From: a virus
Direction: 5' to 3' (one strand)
Length of the DNA stretch: 21,587 bases
Virus record (IMG/VR): IMGVR_UViG_3300021075_000020
Coordinates: 1-21,587 of that record
Numbering within the stretch: position 1 is the stretch's first letter; every line of letters starts with the position of its first letter. The notes below the pieces were generated by a model. That model did not search any database. It saw only the letters and a list, made by a program, of their open reading frames with translations, and was not told where the DNA came from. Shown piece by piece: positions 13,983-19,208 of the stretch. The translations under genes and the position numbers were made by a program.

Positions 13983-14792
13983 CTCCATTTGTTGCTTTTC
14001 ACGTTCGAGCCAAGCACATGCGGCCTTGTGGAAATCTTTTTTTATCTCGAATCCGTATCCAGACCGCTTGCACCTGTGGGCAGCGATGATCGTTGACCCA
14101 CTCCCACAAACGGGATCAATGACGACCTCACCGGGATCAGTGAACAGATTGATTAGACGTTGTAAGAGCTTAACAGGTTTTTGCGTAGGATGGATCTTTT
14201 CGCTTTCGTTGTCTCTTGGCCATTCTATCGCATTGAAGACCATTTTTCCGCCGTTATTGAATTTTGGCAGCTTGTCACGATATAGGACGATCCCATATTC
14301 GCAGTTCCCTACTATCCGCATGTTTGCTTTCAGGACTTGCGCAGAAAAGTTTTTCGTGAAGACAAGATTTATATAGTTATTCAGTCCATGCTCTTTTGCC
14401 TTCTCGATGAGATACATTTGCTGATCGAACGCGCAGAAAACAACCATGCAAGGAGCTTTTCCAGTTTCTTTTGGTTCCTTTACCAGCATCGTCGAGCAGA
14501 AATGCAAGAACTCAGAGATGCGGAAATCTTTATCCGTGTCGAAGAACTCTTTATTCGCCAGCTCGCTTTCTCCCTTATTGCTATCCCCATTCACATACCA
14601 AGCTGGATTTGATCCATATGCGTTTTTCCCCACGTTGTAAGGGATGTCCGCAATTACAAGTTGAGCCTTTTGCAGTGCATGTCGCTTGTAATTCTGGAAG
14701 TGGTCATTGAAGATTTCATGTTTGCAGCGATTACGGAATGCCGAACAAGGCGATTGAGCCAACAGCGGTTGATTATCTTCTTTGGTTTTCAT
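13971..14792 (-). CDS. DNA methyltransferase, beta class (cassette VI)
   Basis: 273 aa. Catalytic motif IV is ADIPYNVG (DIPY in place of DPPY) near residue 48, preceding the S-adenosylmethionine motif I at about residues 224-246 (VIDPVCGSGSTIIAAHRC), so the order is IV then I, the beta arrangement of N6-adenine or N4-cytosine methyltransferases. HPTQKPVKLLQRLI is the typical motif before motif I. It would modify phage or host DNA at a short recognition site, plausibly as protection from restriction. Its start codon lies in the loop of attC6 and the first residues (KTKEDNQPLLAQ) are attC-encoded. Its GC content is lower than the neighbouring phage genes. Confidence 0.85.
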   Translation of the reverse strand: MKTKEDNQPLLAQSPCSAFRNRCKHEIFNDHFQNYKRHALQKAQLVIADIPYNVGKNAYGSNPAWYVNGDSNKGESELANKEFFDTDKDFRISEFLHFCSTMLVKEPKETGKAPCMVVFCAFDQQMYLIEKAKEHGLNNYINLVFTKNFSAQVLKANMRIVGNCEYGIVLYRDKLPKFNNGGKMVFNAIEWPRDNESEKIHPTQKPVKLLQRLINLFTDPGEVVIDPVCGSGSTIIAAHRCKRSGYGFEIKKDFHKAACAWLEREKQQMELPI

Positions 14793-14831
14793 AAGGTTTC
14801 TTTCCGCTGTGGCTCATCTTGGGCGTTGGGC
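14740..14831 (-). other. attC6 site
   Basis: Minus strand: R'' GCCCAAC, then TGAGCCACAGCGG, loop, CCGCTGTTGGCTCA, then R' GTTCGGC. Stem bases pair with extrahelical T and A in the L' arm. The loop holds the end of the Lar-like gene and the ATG of the methyltransferase. Confidence 0.85.
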
Positions 14832-15115
14832 TCAGAAATATAGCGAGTGTTCCATTCATTGCAGAGGTTCTGCACATCTTGTGGGTTGACTTTTAGCTTT
14901 TCCTTGTCGTCGTCAAAGTCTGACAGTTGCGAAGATACAGTGTGCCATCCGGTGCTACACCAGCACGCAGAACACTCAATGGAAGCGTGCCAGTGTGGGC
15001 GCGGGTATCGGTCTGAGTCGTCTCGGATTCGTAGATCGAGGTGAGCGTCACACCCGCAGAATGGACAGCCCAACAAGTCAGTCGAGCCAACAGCGGACGA
15101 ATGTTCAGTTTGCAT
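14789..15115 (-). CDS. Lar-like restriction alleviation protein (cassette V)
   Basis: 108 aa from ATG 15115 in the attC5 loop; a longer frame from 15142 reads back through the hairpin and is rejected. After the attC-encoded head MQTEHSSAVGSTDLLG, residues 17-21 are CPFCG and residues 44-52 (IECSACWCS) give the second cysteine pair, followed near the end by EWNTRY. Two zinc knuckles and the closing W-N-x-R are the signature of Lar-family proteins, which relieve type I restriction in the Rac prophage context. ATGA overlap with the methyltransferase couples the two anti-restriction candidates. Tail PNAQDEPQRKETL is encoded by attC6. Confidence 0.75.
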   Translation of the reverse strand: MQTEHSSAVGSTDLLGCPFCGCDAHLDLRIRDDSDRYPRPHWHASIECSACWCSTGWHTVSSQLSDFDDDKEKLKVNPQDVQNLCNEWNTRYISEPNAQDEPQRKETL

Positions 15116-15156
15116 AGTTGCCTTTCTCCCGCTGTGGCTCACTTCCGGCGTTGGGC
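15068..15156 (-). other. attC5 site
   Basis: R'' GCCCAAC, AGTGAGCCACAGCGG, loop, CCGCTGTTGGCTCGACT, R' GTTGGGC. 88 of 89 bases are identical to attC4; the only difference is in the R'' box (GCCCAAC here, GCCGAAC in attC4). Confidence 0.9.
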
Positions 15157-15416
15157 TGAAGAAGAACTTTGTCTATCCGTTCTCGGATTCCTTCCTGTCC
15201 CATGCGGTCGAGATAGCCTCGGCATTCAACAAGTAGTTCCCGCAGTCTCGCGTTTTCACGCTCCAGAGTCGTCATAGTGTCCCATATCGGCTCCGTTGGC
15301 GTAACGCGTCCGGTGCTGTCGTCGATTGATTCCATCCATGCTGCCTCAGAGCGTGGTGTACCCGTAAAGCCCAACAAGTCAGTCGAGCCAACAGCGGACG
15401 AATGTTCAGTTTGCAT
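15105..15416 (-). CDS. Coiled-coil cassette protein (cassette IV), 103 aa
   Basis: Start ATG 15416 lies in the loop of attC4, preceded by GGGAGAAAGG. The first 16 residues (MQTEHSSAVGSTDLLG) are encoded by attC and are identical to those of cassette V. The unique part has a polar linker (TGRVTPTEPIWDT) and a leucine-heptad helix TLERENARLRELLVECRGYL, likely a dimerising coiled coil. The tail PNAGSEPQREKGNYAN is encoded by attC5. Function unknown; the short coiled coil resembles small phage regulators only in a general way. Confidence 0.65.
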   Translation of the reverse strand: MQTEHSSAVGSTDLLGFTGTPRSEAAWMESIDDSTGRVTPTEPIWDTMTTLERENARLRELLVECRGYLDRMGQEGIRERIDKVLLQPNAGSEPQREKGNYAN

Positions 15417-15457
15417 AGTTGCCTTTCTCCCGCTGTGGCTCACTTCCGGCGTTCGGC
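15369..15457 (-). other. attC4 site
   Basis: R'' GCCGAAC, AGTGAGCCACAGCGG, loop with ATG of cassette IV, CCGCTGTTGGCTCGACT, R' GTTGGGC. R'' matches the GTTCGGC that opens cassette III at attC3. Confidence 0.9.
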
Positions 15458-15747
15458 GTAGAAGATACATCTTCCAGAAATGCTTGCCCAACTGGAGATC
15501 CGAGCCACTGAATGATTGTTGCAGCAACCATTTCATCTCGTTCCGTTATTTCTCCTCTGTGGGTTCCGTCTCCCATCAGATACTCAAACAATCCACTGTC
15601 CTGCCGACTTCTCCAAGCATCAGCGAAGCGTCCTTCTAATGGGTTTCGTTTTATTCGATATGCCGCACGACCAGAATGCCGAACAAGACGGTGCAGCGAA
15701 CCCCGTCCGTTCTCCTCTTCCGAGCTTTGTTTCGTATCAGTTTTCAT
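15406..15747 (-). CDS. Hypothetical cassette protein (cassette III), 113 aa
   Basis: Start ATG 15747 lies in the attC3 loop after GGAGG and overlaps the previous TGA (ATGA). Recognisable core: RIKRNPLEGRFADAWRSR, then ITERDEMVAATIIQWLGSPV and GQAFLEDV. I recall similar I-Q-W-L-G-S-P-V-G-x-x-F-l segments in small phage and metagenomic proteins of unknown function. The N-terminal 30 or so residues (KTDTKQSSEEENGRG...) are largely attC-encoded, and the tail PNAGSEPQREKGNYAN is identical to that of cassette IV because attC4 and attC5 are almost the same. No catalytic motif is seen. Confidence 0.7.
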   Translation of the reverse strand: MKTDTKQSSEEENGRGSLHRLVRHSGRAAYRIKRNPLEGRFADAWRSRQDSGLFEYLMGDGTHRGEITERDEMVAATIIQWLGSPVGQAFLEDVSSTPNAGSEPQREKGNYAN

Positions 15748-15789
15748 TTTGTATTTTCCTCCACGGGGCCGCTGACCTCTGCGTTGGGC
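15678..15789 (-). other. attC3 site
   Basis: R'' GCCCAAC, GGTCAGCGGCCCCGT, loop, ACGGGGTTCGCTGCACC, R' GTTCGGC. Extrahelical TT and C in the L' arm. Cassette II opens with TTGGGC, and this R'' is its complement. Confidence 0.85.
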
Positions 15790-15992
15790 GAAGAAGAATC
15801 AGGCATAGGCCAGTCCTCATCCGTCTCACGTAGAGGCGCGCATTTTCTGCAATAGTAGATACCAGAGGCTGGCTGCATATCGAATCGTTTGAGTTGCGAC
15901 GCTTCCTCTTCGCACAGATCACATATTCCCGGCCCGCTGATCTCGCGAGATACTGGAGGAGGTTCTGGCATGATGGCTGAAAAGCCCAACAT
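15744..15992 (-). CDS. Zinc-ribbon-like cassette protein (cassette II), 82 aa
   Basis: Residues 25-28 (CDLC) and a second CRKC about 20 residues further (YYCRKC) form two CxxC knuckles, with the intervening EEEASQLKRFDMQPASGI, so a small zinc ribbon is likely. ATG 15992 lies inside attC2 (first residues MLGF from the R' box); an alternative start is ATG 15971. The tail SPNAEVSGPVEENTK is encoded by attC3. Unrecognised beyond the metal site; proteins of this kind could bind nucleic acid or partner proteins. Confidence 0.65.
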   Translation of the reverse strand: MLGFSAIMPEPPPVSREISGPGICDLCEEEASQLKRFDMQPASGIYYCRKCAPLRETDEDWPMPDSSSPNAEVSGPVEENTK

Positions 15993-16037
15993 GTCGATGG
16001 ACCAAACGCTTCGCGTTGGTCATCTTGGGCGTTGGGA
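15984..16037 (-). other. attC2 site (short form)
   Basis: 54 bases: R'' TCCCAAC, GATGACCAACGC, a three-base loop, GCGTTTGGTCCATC, R' GTTGGGC. Extra T and C in the L' arm are the extrahelical bases. R'' here begins with T, outside the usual RYYYAAC, but matches cassette I opening GTTGGGA exactly. Confidence 0.85.
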
Positions 16038-16131
16038 TCGGATAGATCATTGCTTTTCATCGGGTTCCGCAATCGGTTGATTATCAGTCCAGATTTGCTA
16101 CCATCCCGATTCAAGAAAGGGGGTGGTAAGC

Positions 16132-16269
16132 ATGGCGAAGAACGAAAGCACATCGAAATCCGTGGCATCGAAGGCATCGGCGATCCTACGCAGTTCGTCC
16201 GCGAGCAAGGCGGCGAAAAGCGTGGCAGCGTCCGCATTGACGCAGACGCGAGACAAAAAGAAGAAGTAA
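16132..16269 (+). CDS. Small basic Ala/Ser/Lys protein, 45 aa, on opposite strand (cassette I)
   Basis: The only convincing plus-strand gene: MAKNESTSKSVASKASAILR, then SASKAAKSVAASALTQT, ending RDKKKK. Preceded by AAAGGGGGTGG with good spacing. The A/S/K-rich repeat (SKxxASKAS ... SKAAKSxAxSALTQT) resembles a short protein type I recall from many bacterial genomes and integron cassettes, function unknown to me. It converges with the 94-aa gene, their ends separated by six bases, and is antisense to the array direction, so it needs its own promoter. Confidence 0.65.
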   Translation: MAKNESTSKSVASKASAILRSSSASKAAKSVAASALTQTRDKKKK

Positions 16270-16275
16270 GGCAGA

Positions 16276-16560
16276 TCATACAGAGATCCTCCTTACATGC
16301 AAGATTGCCCGTGAAGGTATGGTCATATCGCCACATCTTTGCGGGCATTTCTCGCGTGAGATATTCGCAGACAGCACCTTTGCATCTTCTCCGTCATGAA
16401 TGAGCCATCCGATTGATGAGCATATCAAGGGTTCATTTTCTGAATCATCGCTCGACCATCCGGGCCGGTAGTGGGAATCAACCCACTCGACAAGAACAAG
16501 AGGAAATCCCAACAAGACGTTCGAGCGAACAGCCCCTGGTTGATCAGTTTGGTTATCCAT
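16276..16560 (-). CDS. Hypothetical cassette protein (cassette I), 94 aa
   Basis: Start ATG 16560 lies in the loop of attC1, directly after the perfect Shine-Dalgarno AAGGAGGAC. The first residues (MDNQTDQPGAVRSNVLLG) are attC-encoded. The body FPLVLVEWVDSHYRPGW, then CSSIGWLIHDGEDAKVLSAN and MTIPSRAILHVRRI resembles a family of small phage/cassette proteins with v-W-x-D-s-h ... s-v-G-w-l-x-x-d ... i-P-x-x-a-I-x-x-v. Function unknown. It overlaps the end of the 84-aa gene by 8 bases. Confidence 0.7.
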   Translation of the reverse strand: MDNQTDQPGAVRSNVLLGFPLVLVEWVDSHYRPGWSSDDSENEPLICSSIGWLIHDGEDAKVLSANISREKCPQRCGDMTIPSRAILHVRRISV

Positions 16561-16598
16561 TGTCCTCCTTGGGGCTGCCGCTCAACTTTGCGTTGGGT
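16507..16598 (-). other. attC1 site (array entry)
   Basis: R'' ACCCAAC, GTTGAGCGGCAGCCCC, loop, GGGGCTGTTCGCTCGAAC, R' GTTGGGA. The stem has extrahelical TT and G. No matching TTGGGT cassette opening is found upstream of the 84-aa gene, so the first unit lacks its own left boundary. Confidence 0.85.
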
Positions 16599-16807
16599 TT
16601 TTGATTCGTCTCCACACGTTTCATTCCGAGAGCTTCCCGAGCAGCATCGCGCACCCATGGCCCGACAGAAAATCCTTCGCACTCTGGTGTCAGGAATAGC
16701 ATTGCGAATCCCCGTAGCCTCGCGTTCTGTAGTTCCAGCAAAATTCTCGCTTCTCGCATTTCGCAAGCATCAGCGTTCCGCATATAGCCGTCGATTTCTT
16801 CGCTCAT
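16553..16807 (-). CDS. Hypothetical protein linking helicase operon and array, 84 aa
   Basis: ATG 16807 overlaps the helicase TGA (ATGA). Helical N-terminus MSEEIDGYMRNADACEMREA then RILLELQNARLRGFAMLFLT and SVGPWVRDAAREALGM; unrecognised. The tail KPNAKLSGSPKEDNG is encoded by attC1, so the 3' end of this phage-coupled gene is attC sequence. Either the gene is itself an old cassette that lost its left boundary, or an attC-bearing piece replaced its original end. Confidence 0.6.
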   Translation of the reverse strand: MSEEIDGYMRNADACEMREARILLELQNARLRGFAMLFLTPECEGFSVGPWVRDAAREALGMKRVETNQKPNAKLSGSPKEDNG

Positions 16808-18198
16808 TTCTTAGCCTGCCTTTCTGATTTGTTGTTGCTGTATGCCTTTTTCGTTGTGGAGTTGAAGCGGGTAAATTGCCCCCAGAATTCCAGGTTGATC
16901 GTACCAATCGGGCCGTTCCTCTGTTTGGCCAGGATCGCCTCAGCCGGTTCGCCATTCTGTGCAAACTCAGCCTTCTCCTCGTCGGAAAGCTCCTTGTCCT
17001 TGAACGGACGATGAATCAGAAGCGCCACGTCGGCATCCTGCTCGATCTGGCCGCTCTCCCGCAGATTACTCAGCGCCGGCCGCTTCCCATCGTTCTCACG
17101 GTTCAGCTGGGCGCACACGATCACCGGAACCTTCAGCTCCTTCGCCATGGCCTTCAGGTTCATCGAAATGTCAGCAACCTCAGCCGCCCGGGAAAACTCC
17201 GCCCGCTTGCTGGGAGCCCGTAGAAGCTGCAAATAATCGATCACGATCAGTCGAGCACCGCGCTTTGTCACCGCCCGCCGCGCCCGCGCACGCAGATCCA
17301 TGATCGTCAGGCTGGGAGTCTCATCGATCCACAGGAGGCTCCGCGCGATCTCATCCGCACTCGCGCCAATCCGCGGAAGATCCCCTTTTTCAAGGAACCC
17401 ATCCCGCCACCGTTGTAAATTGATGGAGCTGTGCGTTCCAATCATCCGCTCCCCGAGCTCAGCCCCGCTCATTTCCAGCGAATACAAAGCCACTGGCACG
17501 CCATTCAAAGCATTGTGAGTTGCCATCTGCACGCCGAGCACCGTCTTGCCCATGCTTGGCCGACCAGCGATCACGTAGAGCAAAGTCTTTTTCAGCCCGC
17601 CCGTCATGCGGTCCAGGTCAACAAATCCCGTCGTTAGGCCAATAGGTTTTCCTCGATTGTTGAATACCGCCTCAAGGCTATTCACCGCCTCATCGATAAA
17701 CTTCTTCACCGGCTTCAGGGCGTCATCCGATTTTCCGCCCCCACGAATCTCCATGAATGTCTGCTCGACCTCATTCATCAGCTCATCGGCTCCTCCCCTA
17801 TGGGAGCGCGCCAGCCGCTCCATCCGCACACAGCCAGCGATCACCTTGCGCTTCGCGTGTTCCTCCAGAACCAGCTCCGCATAATGGTCCCAATTCGCAG
17901 CCGAAGGAACGAACACAAACAGATCCGTCACAAAGCAAGCGATGTTCTCCACATCCGGAATCTCCCGCTTCTCCAGCTCCGCCGTCAGCGTGATAATGTC
18001 CGCCGGCTTGAGCTTCGCCCGCATATCCCGCAGCGTCTCGTAGATCGCCGCATGCACAGGAACAATAAACGCCTCGGGCTCCATGTTTGCGCACGAATCA
18101 ATCACGTCCGCATCCATCAGCATCGAGCCCAGCAGGCCACGCTCCGCGTCCACATTTTGCGGTAATCCAATCGCCGCCTTCGTTTCATTTTTGCTCAT
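16804..18198 (-). CDS. dnaB: Replicative DNA helicase, DnaB family, 464 aa
   Basis: N-terminal domain starts LPQNVDAERGLLGSMLMDAD, the usual DnaB opening. The RecA-like domain has Walker A AGRPSMGKT at about residues 227-235, Walker B RLIVIDYLQLL near 328, and the later QIEQDADVALLIHRP and KQRNGPIG arginine-finger region. Length and domain order are normal for the family. It unwinds DNA at the replication fork as a hexamer. The 311-aa protein upstream, one base away, is a likely initiator or loader partner. The motif AACGAAAGAA lies seven bases before ATG. Confidence 0.95.
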   Translation of the reverse strand: MSKNETKAAIGLPQNVDAERGLLGSMLMDADVIDSCANMEPEAFIVPVHAAIYETLRDMRAKLKPADIITLTAELEKREIPDVENIACFVTDLFVFVPSAANWDHYAELVLEEHAKRKVIAGCVRMERLARSHRGGADELMNEVEQTFMEIRGGGKSDDALKPVKKFIDEAVNSLEAVFNNRGKPIGLTTGFVDLDRMTGGLKKTLLYVIAGRPSMGKTVLGVQMATHNALNGVPVALYSLEMSGAELGERMIGTHSSINLQRWRDGFLEKGDLPRIGASADEIARSLLWIDETPSLTIMDLRARARRAVTKRGARLIVIDYLQLLRAPSKRAEFSRAAEVADISMNLKAMAKELKVPVIVCAQLNRENDGKRPALSNLRESGQIEQDADVALLIHRPFKDKELSDEEKAEFAQNGEPAEAILAKQRNGPIGTINLEFWGQFTRFNSTTKKAYSNNKSERQAKK

Positions 18199-18199
18199 T

Positions 18200-19135
18200 T
18201 TAAATTTCTTTCGTTGATTTGATTTTCCCCAGCACAGCAGCGCGCACGTCAGCGCTCAGATCCATCCAGGCCAGATCCGTAGAAGCGTCGGGGTAGATCC
18301 CCGCAAGCGCCTCCTGCCACCCCTCAGGCTCCACAGCAGGCCGCGCAGAAACCGAATGGCGCCAAGCCGCCCCCGTCTTTTTTTTCCAATCCTGCGCCCG
18401 AGTGATCTCCCCGCACCAGTTGTTGAGCAGCTGCGCCAGATCCTTGCGGCGGAACTTGGCGGCATCGCCATCCGTCTGCGCATACGCCTCCTCCAGCAAA
18501 TCCCACTCCTCAGGAGCCGTCGCTTCGACCGCCCCTTTATTTTTTTTCCAAGCTGTGATCTGAGAGCGATCGAGACGAAGCGGGAGACGGGGAGGTGTGG
18601 CCGTGAACAAAGACTTCGCCCGAATGAGCAAAGGATCGTCCGGAGTTGGAGCATTTTCAGAGTCCCCATCGGGGACAATAGGGGTATTACTCTTCTCTTC
18701 TCTTCTCTGGTTACGAGTTGGTTGCGCTTCCGTTACGGTTGAATCGTAACATTCTTCCGGTTCTGACGTAACAGATTCGCAACCATTCCGTTTCCGCATG
18801 CGCCCCATACGCTCCTGAGACAGGCAGCGATTTTTCGCATTATTGCCATTGTGACGATCCCACTTGGGAATCTCAACACCATCCAAACCATGATCCACAA
18901 GCCACCCCACACGAACAAGTTCCGAAGCAAACCCACGCTTCTGAACCACATCATCAACATCCTCCAGAACGGTGAATCCCATCACCCCCGAATCAGTGTG
19001 CTGGTCAGCCCAAGCCCAGAACTCATGAAGCCGACCGACCACAGAAAACACGTCAAGTTTCAGCGTCCTGCTCATCGCCTTCACGGCAGGATCACCGCAA
19101 AGATTTGTCCGAATTTTTATCCAATCCCCAGCCAT
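18200..19135 (-). CDS. Phage replication initiator/helicase-loader-like protein, 311 aa
   Basis: The N-terminal domain (DWIKIRTNLCGDPAVKAMSR, then VGRLHEFWAWADQHTDSGVM, GFASELVRVGWL) resembles the winged-helix N-terminus of phage replication O-type and DnaD-like initiators, with the r-t-d-l-x-x-d-P-a-v ... v-G-r-L-h-x-l-W-a-w-a-D pattern. A charged linker follows, then a C-terminal helical region (ATAPEEWDLLEEAYAQTDGD) with two AAAAAAAA runs encoding WKKK and WKKN. It starts after AAAGGAAAA. Being right before dnaB, it probably recognises the origin and loads the helicase. Confidence 0.7.
   Translation of the reverse strand: MAGDWIKIRTNLCGDPAVKAMSRTLKLDVFSVVGRLHEFWAWADQHTDSGVMGFTVLEDVDDVVQKRGFASELVRVGWLVDHGLDGVEIPKWDRHNGNNAKNRCLSQERMGRMRKRNGCESVTSEPEECYDSTVTEAQPTRNQRREEKSNTPIVPDGDSENAPTPDDPLLIRAKSLFTATPPRLPLRLDRSQITAWKKNKGAVEATAPEEWDLLEEAYAQTDGDAAKFRRKDLAQLLNNWCGEITRAQDWKKKTGAAWRHSVSARPAVEPEGWQEALAGIYPDASTDLAWMDLSADVRAAVLGKIKSTKEI
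18206..18215 (-). promoter_or_regulatory. AACGAAAGAA leader motif, helicase gene
   Basis: Minus-strand AACGAAAGAA seven bases before the helicase ATG, within the last codons of the initiator gene. Same decamer as at the capsid and 119-aa genes. Confidence 0.4.
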
Positions 19136-19156
19136 TTTTTATTTTTTCCTTTGAAA

Positions 19157-19185
19157 GCCGCGCGCGGAATCGAACCGCGCACGGC
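19157..19185 (-). terminator. Strong GC hairpin, terminator-like (or tRNA T-arm mimic)
   Basis: Minus strand GCCGTGCGCGG-TTCGATT-CCGCGCGCGGC, an 11-bp stem with one T-G pair, followed by TTTC. It lies in the only sizeable gap of the replication operon, between DUF2303 and the initiator. The loop TTCGATT and flanking stem are also like the T-arm of a tRNA, but the rest of a tRNA is absent. A direct repeat GGCACAGTTT sits at 19183-19192 and 19195-19204. Confidence 0.55.
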
Positions 19186-19208
19186 ACAGTTTAAGGCACA
19201 GTTTTCGT

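Larger units (their letters stand above)
13960..16598 (-). mobile_element. Integron-type gene cassette array (CALIN-like) inside phage genome
   Basis: Six complete attC-like sites (attC1 16507-16598, attC2 15984-16037, attC3 15678-15789, attC4 15369-15457, attC5 15068-15156, attC6 14740-14831) and one half-site (13960) separate six cassettes. Inferred cassette limits on the minus strand are 16512-15990, 15989-15684, 15683-15375, 15374-15074, 15073-14746, and 14745 to about 13960. In the first five, plus the sixth, the closing R'' is the reverse complement of G plus the opening six bases of the same unit. No integron integrase or attI is visible, so it is best called a CALIN. Genes on both sides belong to the phage. 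Confidence 0.85.

Noticed and set aside
15068-15457. CRISPR-like pair of 89-base repeats
   Set aside because: The two repeats are long imperfect hairpins flanking coding cassettes of about 300 bases, with R''/R' boxes; they are attC sites.
15105-15536. Longer 143-aa version of the cassette IV gene
   Set aside because: The extra N-terminus reads through the attC4 stem and the end of cassette III; the ATG in the loop has the ribosome site.
15737-16348. 203-aa minus-strand frame across cassettes I and II
   Set aside because: It crosses attC2 and is antisense to the better-supported 45-aa gene and out of frame with the zinc-ribbon gene; composition is not protein-like.
13960-16807. Integron integrase or attI within the window
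   Set aside because: No tyrosine recombinase frame is present on either strand, and no attI-like site precedes attC1.
18200-18202. Frameshift between the initiator-like gene and dnaB
   Set aside because: Both genes are intact with proper stop and start separated by one base; the A8 runs in the initiator keep the frame.
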